Shown piece after piece: positions 17,083-24,704 of a DNA stretch of 40,155 bases. How positions within the stretch are numbered: the first letter of the stretch is position 1; each line of letters opens with the position of its first letter. Position numbers and translations under genes: made by a program. The notes beneath the pieces were generated by a model. It had not been told where the DNA came from. It saw only the letters and a list, made by a program, of their open reading frames with translations, and did not search any database. The stretch is from a virus: the IMG/VR virus record IMGVR_UViG_3300025151_000101, positions 1-40,155 of that record. The stretch is one strand, 5' to 3'.

Positions 17083-17328
17083 ATGATGGCTTTAGAAAAA
17101 AAACAAACATATGACTATGAAGTGCGTGGTCAATTTAAAATCATTCAAGAACGATGTAAAACATCTATTGAAGAAGATGGTAAGGAAATATCATTTTCAT
17201 ACAATAGAAAATCATTTGCACCAGATGCCGATGTAAGTGGTGAAAGTGATGAATTGAAAGCATTAGCAAATGCACTTTGGACTGATGAGATTAAGAAAGC
17301 GTATGAAGATAGTCAAAAAGAAGATTAA
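17083..17328 (+). CDS. Small fibre-associated protein (81 residues)
   Basis: An acidic protein with YDYEVRGQFKIIQERCKTSIEEDGKEISFSYNRKSF, a predicted beta-hairpin, then SGESDELKALANALWTDEIKKAYE. Proteins of this pattern often follow fibre genes in marine phages by recall. AAGGAG precedes two possible starts; the second ATG (17086) has better spacing. It may be a fibre assembly factor or chaperone. No direct evidence of function. Confidence 0.65.
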   Translation: MMALEKKQTYDYEVRGQFKIIQERCKTSIEEDGKEISFSYNRKSFAPDADVSGESDELKALANALWTDEIKKAYEDSQKED

Positions 17329-17345
17329 CTAACAAGGAGTCAATA

Positions 17346-17573
17346 ATGGCTAAAGAAAAAAAAGAAAAGCCAGTTATCAATCTTGATGGTGTAGAGTATA
17401 TCATTGAGGACTTAACTGACGAACAAAAGATGATGGTAAATCATATAAACGACATACAAAACAAACAAGCATCTAATGGTTTTATTGCAGACCAACTTAG
17501 AGTAGGTCACGATGCATTTGTTAAGATGTTGAAAGAATCATTAGAATCTGAAGAAGAGGTCAAAGAAGACTAA
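17346..17573 (+). CDS. Small helical protein (75 residues)
   Basis: The protein starts with INLDGVEYIIEDLTDEQKMMVNHINDIQNKQ: a short beta turn then a long helix, a pattern I recall from DUF6447-like phage proteins. It is acidic overall with an acidic C-terminal tail. AAGGAG precedes the ATG and the stop overlaps the next ATG (TAATG). It lies in the group following the fibre gene, and a role in fibre assembly is possible. Confidence 0.65.
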   Translation: MAKEKKEKPVINLDGVEYIIEDLTDEQKMMVNHINDIQNKQASNGFIADQLRVGHDAFVKMLKESLESEEEVKED

Positions 17574-18022
17574 TGCTTATAAGGAAAAGTTCTCAGGGTC
17601 ATTACTTACGACTATATAGAAATACAACTCCCGGTGCTACTAGGACAAAGACATATCCAGATGGTACGACTGAGACCCTGACTTATCCTTCTAGGTATAA
17701 ATATTTCTTGGTTGTAGATGGTGAGGTTGTCCAAAGAAGTGATAGTTGGGCAACGATTGAACAGGCTTATGTTGATGAGTGTGAAGACAGTCATGGTGGA
17801 GGTCATGGAAGATTAGATCCCGGACATCATCATCTTATTAATCATATTGCCACATCCCAGTCTGATTATCCCACAATGGACAATACAAAAGCAGAGATAC
17901 AAGATTTTTACGACAAGAGAAATATTTCTTATTCTAGCTCAGAAACTAAGTCAGAGTTGTTATCTAGGATAGTTCCAATGATGGCTGGGGATGAAGAGGT
18001 TTCTAAACATTTAAAGGTTTAA
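17573..18022 (+). CDS. Hypothetical protein with His-rich linker and SAP-like C-terminus
   Basis: The 149 residues divide into three. Residues about 1-70 are beta-rich. Residues about 73-86 are HGGGHGRLDPGHHH, a Gly/His linker that could bind metal. Residues about 104-135 (NTKAEIQDFYDKRNISYSSSETKSELLSRI) form a helix-extension-helix like SAP or LEM motifs. Such C-termini occur on phage tail-associated proteins and can bind DNA or protein. It is coupled to the previous gene by TAATG. Confidence 0.65.
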   Translation: MLIRKSSQGHYLRLYRNTTPGATRTKTYPDGTTETLTYPSRYKYFLVVDGEVVQRSDSWATIEQAYVDECEDSHGGGHGRLDPGHHHLINHIATSQSDYPTMDNTKAEIQDFYDKRNISYSSSETKSELLSRIVPMMAGDEEVSKHLKV

Positions 18023-18023
18023 T

Positions 18024-18332
18024 ATGAGTTTATATAAATACACACAGAAAGAAGCCGCTAATCTATTAATAGGCCAGAATGGTTTTGATGTTATAGCAGA
18101 GCACGACACTACTGTTGTCAATCCAGATACAGGATCATGGATTGCTATACAGGCACTGGGTAAAGACTCTAGTGGTACAACTGAATTTCTAAAAATAAAG
18201 GTTACGTCAAACATAGGTGACGATATTAGTTCTTTTGTTAATCTTATACCCGGAGAGATACTATATGGTAACTTTAGTGGTATTGTAAACCATACAGACT
18301 CTACAGCAGTATGCATAGCTTACAGAGGGTAA
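18024..18332 (+). CDS. Structural protein, beta-rich (102 residues)
   Basis: The sequence has NGFDVIAEHDTT, GSWIAIQALG, then GDDISSFVNLIPGEILYGNF and a final AVCIAYRG, a small beta-barrel pattern common in marine phage virion proteins by recall (often beside fibre genes). It starts one base after the preceding stop. No membrane segment or catalytic site is present. It is probably a tail-tip or decoration protein; the family was not identified. Confidence 0.6.
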   Translation: MSLYKYTQKEAANLLIGQNGFDVIAEHDTTVVNPDTGSWIAIQALGKDSSGTTEFLKIKVTSNIGDDISSFVNLIPGEILYGNFSGIVNHTDSTAVCIAYRG

Positions 18333-18364
18333 GAAGGACAGAGAGGCTAAAGAGAAGAGCAAAG

Positions 18365-18655
18365 ATGAAAAGCCCATTAACCGATTTAGTAACTTGGCAA
18401 AAAGAAACAGGACAGCTTGATGGCTGGACAGCTTATCATATAGCGGCTGGTGCGTTTCTCTGTAAGGTGTTTCAGTGGTGGGGGTGGACTGATTTTTGGT
18501 GTGTGATGGGGGTCTTTATTGTTGGTGTTCTTTGGGAAGTATTTGAATACTACATAGAAAATTGGAAGCCTTATGGTAGTAAAAAGAAGTGGGCGTATAA
18601 TACGATTGCTGACATTATTGTTGAGACTGCTATGGCTTGGTGGATGGTAATTTGA
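18365..18655 (+). CDS. Multi-spanning membrane protein, lysis-like group
   Basis: This 96-residue protein has hydrophobic segments at about 22-36, 43-60 and 79-96, with WEVFEYYIENW between the second and third. The layout HIAAGAF...GVLWEVFEYY...YNTIADIIVE resembles small VanZ/DUF2238-like membrane proteins found in phages and bacteria. The ATG at 18365 follows AGAGAAGAG; an ATG at 18311 would add a basic, less plausible N-terminus overlapping the previous gene. It heads a run of four more membrane or coiled-coil proteins. It could be a holin or a membrane anchor for the group; neither is shown. Confidence 0.65.
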   Translation: MKSPLTDLVTWQKETGQLDGWTAYHIAAGAFLCKVFQWWGWTDFWCVMGVFIVGVLWEVFEYYIENWKPYGSKKKWAYNTIADIIVETAMAWWMVI

Positions 18656-18679
18656 AACATAAAATAGAAAAATTAGATA

Positions 18680-18922
18680 ATGGAGATTTTAAAGTTGTTA
18701 GTACGAGTTATGGTCTTCCTGTTATTTATAACGATAACGGGATGCGGAAGAGGGTGGAGCGTAGGAGGCTACCAAATCACACCTCAGGATACTGTGTCGA
18801 ATACAGTTTTTATAGAGATAATGGGGGCTGATTCAGTGGTGCACTACTATCATGGAAGAGTATACACAAATTCAAATTGGTGTTGGTTGCATAATCAATT
18901 TGAAGACATAGAACATGACTGA
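18680..18922 (+). CDS. Small lipoprotein, outer-spanin-like
   Basis: This 80-residue protein has a basic start and a hydrophobic stretch (LLVRVMVFLLFITITGC), ending in a lipobox-like ITGC with C22 as the lipidation site. The mature part of about 59 residues carries two more Cys or Trp-rich parts (NWCWLHNQ). Its last bases overlap the next gene by 8. A frame on the same strand at 18637-18831 overlaps it but lacks any such features. Being next to a TM plus coiled-coil protein, it may be the outer-membrane half of a spanin pair. Confidence 0.6.
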   Translation: MEILKLLVRVMVFLLFITITGCGRGWSVGGYQITPQDTVSNTVFIEIMGADSVVHYYHGRVYTNSNWCWLHNQFEDIEHD

Positions 18923-19232
18923 TGTCAAAACTGCAAGGAGCTATCGTGGTCATTTGGTTGACGACAATATGGTTCTTAGCATTAACATCAAATGGATTAT
19001 ACAGCTATGTGTTCTTGTGGGTGCTATTGTGTATGGGTACTATCGTATTGAGTCAAGATTGGGTAAACTTGAGTCGGAACTGGTCGAAGCAGATAGCACG
19101 ATTAGGGGTTTGCTTGATAAGCACAGCTTGGAAGAACAGCGGGAAAGGGCAGAATTGGAAAGTCGAATTTCATTCTACGAAAAAGAGTTCAACATCAACC
19201 CATTCAGTTGGGGAAAAAAGAAGCGGAAATGA
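18915..19232 (+). CDS. TM plus coiled-coil protein, inner-spanin-like
   Basis: This 105-residue protein has a hydrophobic segment at about 26-42 (IKWIIQLCVLVGAIVYGYY), then a charged coiled coil (about 43-93) with RLGKLESELVEADSTIRGLL, and a basic C-terminus (GKKKRK). This is the layout of inner-membrane spanins and of some phage membrane anchors. A competing frame at 18922-19242 ends in a Ser/Thr/Lys-rich tail that looks like an off-frame shadow. The stop overlaps the next start by ATGA (19229-19232). Confidence 0.65.
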   Translation: MTDVKTARSYRGHLVDDNMVLSINIKWIIQLCVLVGAIVYGYYRIESRLGKLESELVEADSTIRGLLDKHSLEEQRERAELESRISFYEKEFNINPFSWGKKKRK

Positions 19233-19597
19233 ATCACAATGAATTTCAACATATTGCAGAAGAATTATTCGGAAAAGCTGTATGGGTGGCTTTTGCATAC
19301 TTGGGCGTATCTATCTTTAAGGGACTCATTCTTAACGTCTACGAAGGGCTTATGGTTTTTATTGGCAATGATTACAATCAAGATGATGTTGTATATTTGG
19401 GCCCAGAAGAACGGCCTGCTCGCATTGTTCGCATGGGAATTAGAAAGACGGTTTTTTATATGAAAGACGGAGATGGTAGGTGGAATATAAAAATGGCAGT
19501 TCCTAACGAAAGTTTAAAAACAATGGTGATTAAAAAAGAGTTGCCGAAAAATGGTGGTAAGTTTCATAGTATAACAGGACGGGAAGATGGAAAATAA
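19229..19597 (+). CDS. Mini-MscS-like membrane protein
   Basis: This 122-residue protein has a hydrophobic helix at about 16-45 that aligns by eye with TM3 of MscS, then GNDYNQDDVVYLGPEERPARIVRMGIRKT (46-74) and VPNESLKTMVI (91-101). That order matches the MscS beta domain (gate helix, R-x-G-E-Y-V-D-L, G-x-V-x-x-I, V-I-P-N-x-x-I). The alpha/beta vestibule and TM1/TM2 of a full MscS (about 286 residues) are missing. The ATG lies in an ATGA overlap with the coiled-coil gene, preferred to GTG/ATG options upstream. It may form a small pore or sense membrane tension at lysis; this is inference. Confidence 0.65.
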   Translation: MNHNEFQHIAEELFGKAVWVAFAYLGVSIFKGLILNVYEGLMVFIGNDYNQDDVVYLGPEERPARIVRMGIRKTVFYMKDGDGRWNIKMAVPNESLKTMVIKKELPKNGGKFHSITGREDGK

Positions 19598-19799
19598 AGA
19601 TATATATCAAGTGCTGGTAAAGCACGATGAAAGATTAAAAAATATATATTCTGCATTAGGAAGAATAGAAAAACATTTAGACAAGTTAAATGGGAGAGTT
19701 ACAAGTAATGAGAAAGAGATTGCAAAGCTTCAGGTATGGGGCGGTATTGCACTTGTCACTTTTCCAGTAATCGTAAATACAATAATGAGGTTGGTGTAA
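19587..19799 (+). CDS. Holin-like protein, XhlA-type layout
   Basis: This 70-residue protein has an N-terminal coiled coil (about 10-49) with RLKNIYSALGRIEKHLDKLNGRVTSNEKEIAKLQ, then one hydrophobic helix (about 50-68: VWGGIALVTFPVIVNTIMRLV). XhlA/hemolysin-like phage holins have this layout and size. Its ATG lies in the last codons of the MscS-like gene, with GGGAAG just upstream. With the endolysin at 3225 it is the best holin candidate in the window. Confidence 0.7.
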   Translation: MENKDIYQVLVKHDERLKNIYSALGRIEKHLDKLNGRVTSNEKEIAKLQVWGGIALVTFPVIVNTIMRLV

Positions 19800-19800
19800 C

Positions 19801-20028
19801 ATGGATATTAAATCAATGCTAGTAAAGCTTGCAGAAGAGCAAGCAGAAAAAATGCAAGAACAAGCTATGGAGCATTTAGCTTCCGATGATATGGCTGAGA
19901 AGATTGCAAGTGCTATCAACAAGCGAATTGACATTCCTTTCGTATCTGAAGAAAAAGAACAGATATTCTTTGAAAAGGTTGTTGATGTAGTTACTGATAT
20001 TATTGAAGGCGTATTTAAAGGTAAATAG
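19801..20028 (+). CDS. Small helical protein before tail hub
   Basis: This 75-residue protein is helical and acidic, with EEQAEKMQEQAMEHLASDDMAEKIASAINKRIDIPFVSE near the start and a Val/Ile-rich amphipathic C-terminus (FFEKVVDVVTDIIEGVFKGK). It starts one base after the holin-like gene and its TAG overlaps the next GTG. The amphipathic tail could bind membranes. It is not recognised; it could be a lysis regulator or virion protein. Confidence 0.6.
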   Translation: MDIKSMLVKLAEEQAEKMQEQAMEHLASDDMAEKIASAINKRIDIPFVSEEKEQIFFEKVVDVVTDIIEGVFKGK

Positions 20029-22739
20029 TGCCTAAAAAACTGTACCAATTAAACGACTTTAGCGGTGGATTAAACAGGCTTAAAGACATTGCTGACATTG
20101 CTGACAATGAGGTAGGTACGGCTAGAGCTGTCATGTTCAATGTATATGGTGGTATACAGCCATTCTACAGCATGAAAGATGCTACAAACAATAAGGTAGA
20201 TGCTTATGTTAATGATGAGATAGCTACGGTACAGCCCGGATATGGATTAGGCTATTTTGAAACAGATTATGTTAGAGACCCTGTAACAGTTTCACAAACC
20301 AGCTCTATTGCAGGTGATGATGACAGTGAAGGTTCTGCTACTGGTTTCATAGCAAGGACTAATGGCGGCTCACTAAGAGAGTTGGAGTATAAGGTTAGTG
20401 GTGCTCAGCAGAATCTCGCATCTTCTTTTCCCGTTGGAACCTTGGTACACATGACTGCTAGTTCTTTTCCTGCAAATGGTATTGATAAGGCGGCTCAAGG
20501 ACTTTATCGAGTAGTGGATACAAACAGCAATAATATTGTTTTTGATAGAGCTATGCCTATTGCTATTGAAACTCCTCCTCAAGTTTTTTGGGGGGCTACC
20601 TTAAAAGGTGTTTCCCTAGGCGATCAGATTATATTATTGGCTAACCCTGCGGCACACGACATAGATGTTTTTTCTACAAATGCTAATAATTATACACACA
20701 ATGTTATTACTTTAAGGTCTTCTGCTAGTAGTATTCCTTCAAAGGTAAAGTACTACAAGTCAGAGGAGTCTATAAGATGCTGTGATACTGCCGATACGAA
20801 TGATTGCACAATTCAATGGTACGGATGGATACAAAGAAGACATTTTAATGGTGCTAATAATTCTAATGATAGCAATTCTTACATGAATTACTTTTCTAAA
20901 AATAACGATCTTGCTCCCCCTACAGATGGCACTGTTGCTACAACGTCTTCGTCAACTGGAGTTTTAGCAAGTTATGAAAAAAATCAAGATGATGATAGTG
21001 CAACTGCAACATCTCTTACTGCTGGTTCTGGTTTTAATATTGCTGTTACTACAGAAACGGATGAAGATGGGCTTGTTTCAAGCGGGTCTTATGAATTTGC
21101 TCAGACGTTTATTTATGATGGCAATCAAGAATCTTTACCATATAAATACTCTGAGACTTTAACTGTTTCTGGTGCGAATGATTTAAGCTCTTTATCTTTA
21201 AATGTTGCAACTATCGGGCCTTACGACCCTAGGATATCTGGTGGCAGAATATACATTAGAGAACTAGGGACAGATTCAGAATATATTATGTTGTTAGACA
21301 TTGACCTAGGAAAGGGCTGTAGAACAAAACTTTCAGAGGATTACACGGCATGGGTTAATCCAGCACTAACCTTAACGGGAACAATATCAAGTGGTACCAC
21401 CTCTGTAACTAGCACCTCAAATGACCTTGCTATACCCGGAATGTCTGTTTCAGGATCGGGTATATCACTTGGAACGACTATTAGTGCGGCAAATAATCTA
21501 GCTAATGTAATAACCCTTTCTCAAAATGCGACAGCGAGTGCATCCGGTGTTACCCTTACTCTTACAGGTAGCTTTTATTCATGTCCCGATAGAGATGTAG
21601 CTAATAACTTTAGAGTTTCTGAGCTTGGTTTTATCACCTACGAAGTTATAAATGGATTTAGCTCCAGTATATTTAGCAATGCATTGGGTGACTCCGGAGA
21701 ACATTGGAAAGATGCAGTAGTTGCAAACAATAGAGTATTTATTTGTAATGTAACCATGAAGGATGAAGATACTGGTGACACTAAGTCTGAGGCAACATTA
21801 AGGTCTTATCCAGACAGAATCATGTACTCCATGCCTAATAGGTATGACACATTCCCATCTACTAATTTTATAGAGGCGGCTAAGGGTGATGCAGATGTGT
21901 ACGTTGCAATAGAGGCGTATGCAGATAGATTGTTAGCCTACAAAAATAAAAGTTTAGACATCATTAATATAGCCGGAGATGACCGTAACTGGTTCTTAGA
22001 GGACAGTAAAAAGTATCAGGGTGTATTGCATCCAGAAGCAGTAAAAAGAACCCAGTATGGCATAATATGGGCTAATAAGCAGGGCCTGTATCTATATAAC
22101 GGATCCTCTATAACCAACCTAAGAGAAAATAAAATTAGCGATAGTGTTTGGAATAGTCATATTGGAGGAACTACAGGTATTATATACGATGAACAAGAGT
22201 CTATGGTTTTTGTAGTAAAGAGCCTTGACGATGATGGTGATGTATATATGTGCGATTTAAAGAAAGGTAATTTTACTTTTACTAGGGATTTTGTTTTAGA
22301 TTCTAATGATGGACTTACTAATTCAGTAGACACGGAAAGTAACAATACGCTAATAGCTCACGATAGTGATAGTCAGATTGACCTTTATCAGATAAATAGG
22401 ACAGTAGTTGCTAGTCAGTTCACGCAGTTTACAACAAGAGCGTTGGATTTTGGAAGTGTGCATCAGGTAAAGAAAGTATATGCTGTACATGTTACATATA
22501 AATCAGATGTGGCACTGACAGGCATGTTCACCCTATTGGAAGAAGATGGTACCAGCACAGCTTTGAGTGGTACCATTAATGCATCAGCATCTAACTGGGC
22601 AAAGGTAAAGCTTACTCCATCATCGCCAGTAACTTGTAACAAAATTTCGTTAAAGTTTGATAGTGGTAGCACTGCTGTTAAAGCATATATTAATGACATT
22701 GCAATAGAACATCGAGTTCTTTACAGAAAAGGTTCTTAA
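20028..22739 (+). CDS. Tail nozzle/hub protein (beta-propeller-like)
   Basis: This 903-residue protein begins KLYQLNDFSGGLNRLKDIADIADNE, a start typical of podovirus tail tubular B/nozzle-type proteins. Near 560-720 it carries YPDRIMYSMPNRYDTFPSTNFIEAAKGDADVYVAIEAYADRLLAYKNKSLDIINI and WANKQGLYLYNGSSITNL, propeller-blade-like units. A Ser/Thr/Gly-rich insertion lies at about 445-520 (GTISSGTTSVTSTSNDLAIPGMSVSG). It starts at GTG overlapping the previous stop (TAGTG), and its stop overlaps the next start (TAATG). It is very probably a core tail component attached below the adaptors. Confidence 0.8.
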   Translation: MPKKLYQLNDFSGGLNRLKDIADIADNEVGTARAVMFNVYGGIQPFYSMKDATNNKVDAYVNDEIATVQPGYGLGYFETDYVRDPVTVSQTSSIAGDDDSEGSATGFIARTNGGSLRELEYKVSGAQQNLASSFPVGTLVHMTASSFPANGIDKAAQGLYRVVDTNSNNIVFDRAMPIAIETPPQVFWGATLKGVSLGDQIILLANPAAHDIDVFSTNANNYTHNVITLRSSASSIPSKVKYYKSEESIRCCDTADTNDCTIQWYGWIQRRHFNGANNSNDSNSYMNYFSKNNDLAPPTDGTVATTSSSTGVLASYEKNQDDDSATATSLTAGSGFNIAVTTETDEDGLVSSGSYEFAQTFIYDGNQESLPYKYSETLTVSGANDLSSLSLNVATIGPYDPRISGGRIYIRELGTDSEYIMLLDIDLGKGCRTKLSEDYTAWVNPALTLTGTISSGTTSVTSTSNDLAIPGMSVSGSGISLGTTISAANNLANVITLSQNATASASGVTLTLTGSFYSCPDRDVANNFRVSELGFITYEVINGFSSSIFSNALGDSGEHWKDAVVANNRVFICNVTMKDEDTGDTKSEATLRSYPDRIMYSMPNRYDTFPSTNFIEAAKGDADVYVAIEAYADRLLAYKNKSLDIINIAGDDRNWFLEDSKKYQGVLHPEAVKRTQYGIIWANKQGLYLYNGSSITNLRENKISDSVWNSHIGGTTGIIYDEQESMVFVVKSLDDDGDVYMCDLKKGNFTFTRDFVLDSNDGLTNSVDTESNNTLIAHDSDSQIDLYQINRTVVASQFTQFTTRALDFGSVHQVKKVYAVHVTYKSDVALTGMFTLLEEDGTSTALSGTINASASNWAKVKLTPSSPVTCNKISLKFDSGSTAVKAYINDIAIEHRVLYRKGS

Positions 22740-23437
22740 TGGATAGGGCCACTCGATTCATTGCCAACAGAAAACAGGACAAGATTAGAGTTGTAAGAGA
22801 ACAGCCTTCTGTTCAGTCTATGAGAGAAGGTGAAGAGGTACTGTATTTTAGAAATCGTGGTACCCTTACAAGATACAGAAAAGAACGTGGTAAGATTTGG
22901 ACTTCTGATATGCATGGTGGTCGCAATAAACAGGAAGAGGGTACATTTACTGCATCGAGACTAGAGTACAAATCATCATTTGTAGACTATAGAATGTTCT
23001 CTCACAATTTTACAGACGACTTGCCCAGCTCAAAGATATACATACCTTGGCAAGGTACAGCGGAACAGATAGCCTCACCTGAGGCTAGGACTTCTTTTTT
23101 AACCCCTTTTGATATGACCTGTCATAAGATACTTATTAAGATACCTGAAATGGATTCCCCGTCTACTGATATTGTTTTCACTATAGAAAAAATAGCAGAA
23201 AATGACAGTGGGCAAGGAATTTCTACCGTTGCAACTTTTGATTACGATACAACAGTGCAGGGTAATTGGCAAGACGATGAAGTTGTCACAATAAATATGT
23301 CTGATTGGAACGCTGTTCCAAAAGTGTCTGCTAATGAAATAGTACAAATAGGTTTAAACCCAGATAATTCTAATATAATACAAGATGAGAGTCATTTTAT
23401 AATAACGTCAGTATGGAAGACAATCGTAACAATATAA
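22739..23437 (+). CDS. Tail-associated protein (232 residues)
   Basis: Coupled to the nozzle gene by TAATG. The N-terminus has SMREGEEVLYFRNRGTLTRYRKERGKIW (about 29-56), a pattern seen where phage proteins dock onto tails, then a helix-poor domain with PWQGTAEQIASPEARTSFLTPFDMTCHKILIKIP, suggesting a jelly-roll-like beta-sandwich (about 100-232). There is no catalytic signature. It is followed by a short AT-rich leader and the ejection protein genes. It is likely a tail tip or short spike protein. Confidence 0.65.
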   Translation: MDRATRFIANRKQDKIRVVREQPSVQSMREGEEVLYFRNRGTLTRYRKERGKIWTSDMHGGRNKQEEGTFTASRLEYKSSFVDYRMFSHNFTDDLPSSKIYIPWQGTAEQIASPEARTSFLTPFDMTCHKILIKIPEMDSPSTDIVFTIEKIAENDSGQGISTVATFDYDTTVQGNWQDDEVVTINMSDWNAVPKVSANEIVQIGLNPDNSNIIQDESHFIITSVWKTIVTI

Positions 23438-23454
23438 TCTTTATATTATGATAA

Positions 23455-23469
23455 AAGTTTTATTAAATT
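23455..23469 (+). promoter_or_regulatory. Shared late leader motif, copy 2
   Basis: AAGTTTTATTAAATT is identical to 573-587 and lies in the gap before the gene at 23485, followed by AAAGGA. Two copies, each at the start of a gene group, suggest a late control element. Confidence 0.3.
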
Positions 23470-23484
23470 CAAAGGAATCACACC

Positions 23485-24699
23485 ATGCATAACAGTTCTA
23501 ACAAATCAAAAGGTTATATGCCAGTTCCTTCTGGCCCAAACATGACTGGTTTTGACATGGGTAAAACGTCTAGTCTAATGGAGATGATGCAGACTGGTGG
23601 GCCGACTACCAGAGGTGGAGCCGCACTGGCCCGTGCATTGCAAATGAGTTCTGATCAAGATAGGTTAGAAGAAATACAAAGAGAAGAGGCTGAAAGGCAA
23701 AAGAAAGGTGGTTTATTTGGTAGCGTTGCAAGCTTTGCCGGTGGGTTGCTAGGTGGTGCAATAGGTGGCCCAGCGGGGGCCGCAATAGGTGCTGGGTTAG
23801 GTAAAGGTATTGGTGAAAGATTTGGTGCAGGAAAAGCTAGAGACTATGATGCATCAGGGACTGTGTTTAGTCAACAGAGTTTTAGAGATGTTGATGAGGC
23901 TAGTGAAGAGTTTAATGAAGGTATGCTTGGTCGCTCACTTCTTTCAGGTGCTGTTGCAGGGGCAACTGCGGGATTAACTCCGGGTGGCGGTATTTACGGT
24001 CAGTACAATCCATTGACTTCTACTGGGCAACAAGGAATTAAAGCTGGTCTCCAAGGTTTAGGGGTTACTGGTTATACACCAACTCAAAGCTTGACAAGTT
24101 TCGGTAGGGCACAGTACGAAGGTGGTACGGGTGGATTGGCTGGGACTGGAGATCTTACTTTCTTTGATAAGGCTCGCAGGTCTTTGTTCGGTGGTAGAAG
24201 TCTATATAATCTTGAAGATGGTGGTCTTATTGGTATGCAAACTGGAGGCCCTTTAACAGCAGAGGGAATTTTAGAACAGCAAGGCTTAGGGGCAACGCCT
24301 GAGCAGTTAGCATTATTTCAAAGTTTTGATCCTACTGGAATACAAAGTGCCACACAGGCTACCGGCGAAAGTCTTCTTGGTATGACTGGAGGGCAAGGAC
24401 TGGCGAGTGCAGGCGGTGGTTTTGGATCACAACAAAGGGCAGTGTCTCAAGCGTTAGGGCAAGCTCAACAGTCTCTTGAGGGACAAATAGAAGCAGAGCA
24501 AAGAGGATTTGAGTCGCAGTCTTTAGGAACTGCGGCAGACATTGTTGCAGGTGGGGGAGAATTTTCAGTAGCTGAATCTGTTCCTGAGCAACCTCCAACT
24601 AGCCCGCCATCATCTTCTTTACCTAATAATACATGGATTCAAACCGGCCCAGATGGCAGAAGATATATTTGGACTGGTAGTAAGTGGGTAACTGGGTGA
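23485..24699 (+). CDS. Internal virion / ejection protein with glycine zipper
   Basis: This 404-residue protein has a charged coiled coil at about 57-74 (DQDRLEEIQREEAERQKK), then a glycine zipper at about 77-116 (GGLFGSVASFAGGLLGGAIGG and onward), a sequence type that inserts in membranes. A second Gly/Ala-rich stretch lies near 149-170. QTGGP and LEDGGLIGMQTGG echo the GG motifs of the protein at 3632. The C-terminus ends in a WIQTGPDGRRYIWTGSKWV motif. It starts the three-gene ejection block, fitting a protein that enters the host envelope with DNA. Confidence 0.75.
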   Translation: MHNSSNKSKGYMPVPSGPNMTGFDMGKTSSLMEMMQTGGPTTRGGAALARALQMSSDQDRLEEIQREEAERQKKGGLFGSVASFAGGLLGGAIGGPAGAAIGAGLGKGIGERFGAGKARDYDASGTVFSQQSFRDVDEASEEFNEGMLGRSLLSGAVAGATAGLTPGGGIYGQYNPLTSTGQQGIKAGLQGLGVTGYTPTQSLTSFGRAQYEGGTGGLAGTGDLTFFDKARRSLFGGRSLYNLEDGGLIGMQTGGPLTAEGILEQQGLGATPEQLALFQSFDPTGIQSATQATGESLLGMTGGQGLASAGGGFGSQQRAVSQALGQAQQSLEGQIEAEQRGFESQSLGTAADIVAGGGEFSVAESVPEQPPTSPPSSSLPNNTWIQTGPDGRRYIWTGSKWVTG

Positions 24700-24704
24700 T
24701 AGAA

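Noticed and set aside
18637-18831. 64-residue frame overlapping the lipoprotein gene
   Set aside because: No ribosome site; the other frame has a lipobox and overlaps its downstream neighbour as expected for this operon.
18922-19242. 106-residue hydrophobic frame overlapping the TM plus coiled-coil gene
   Set aside because: The tail is Ser/Thr/Lys-rich as in off-frame translations, and the competing frame has a clear coiled coil and ATGA coupling to the MscS-like gene.
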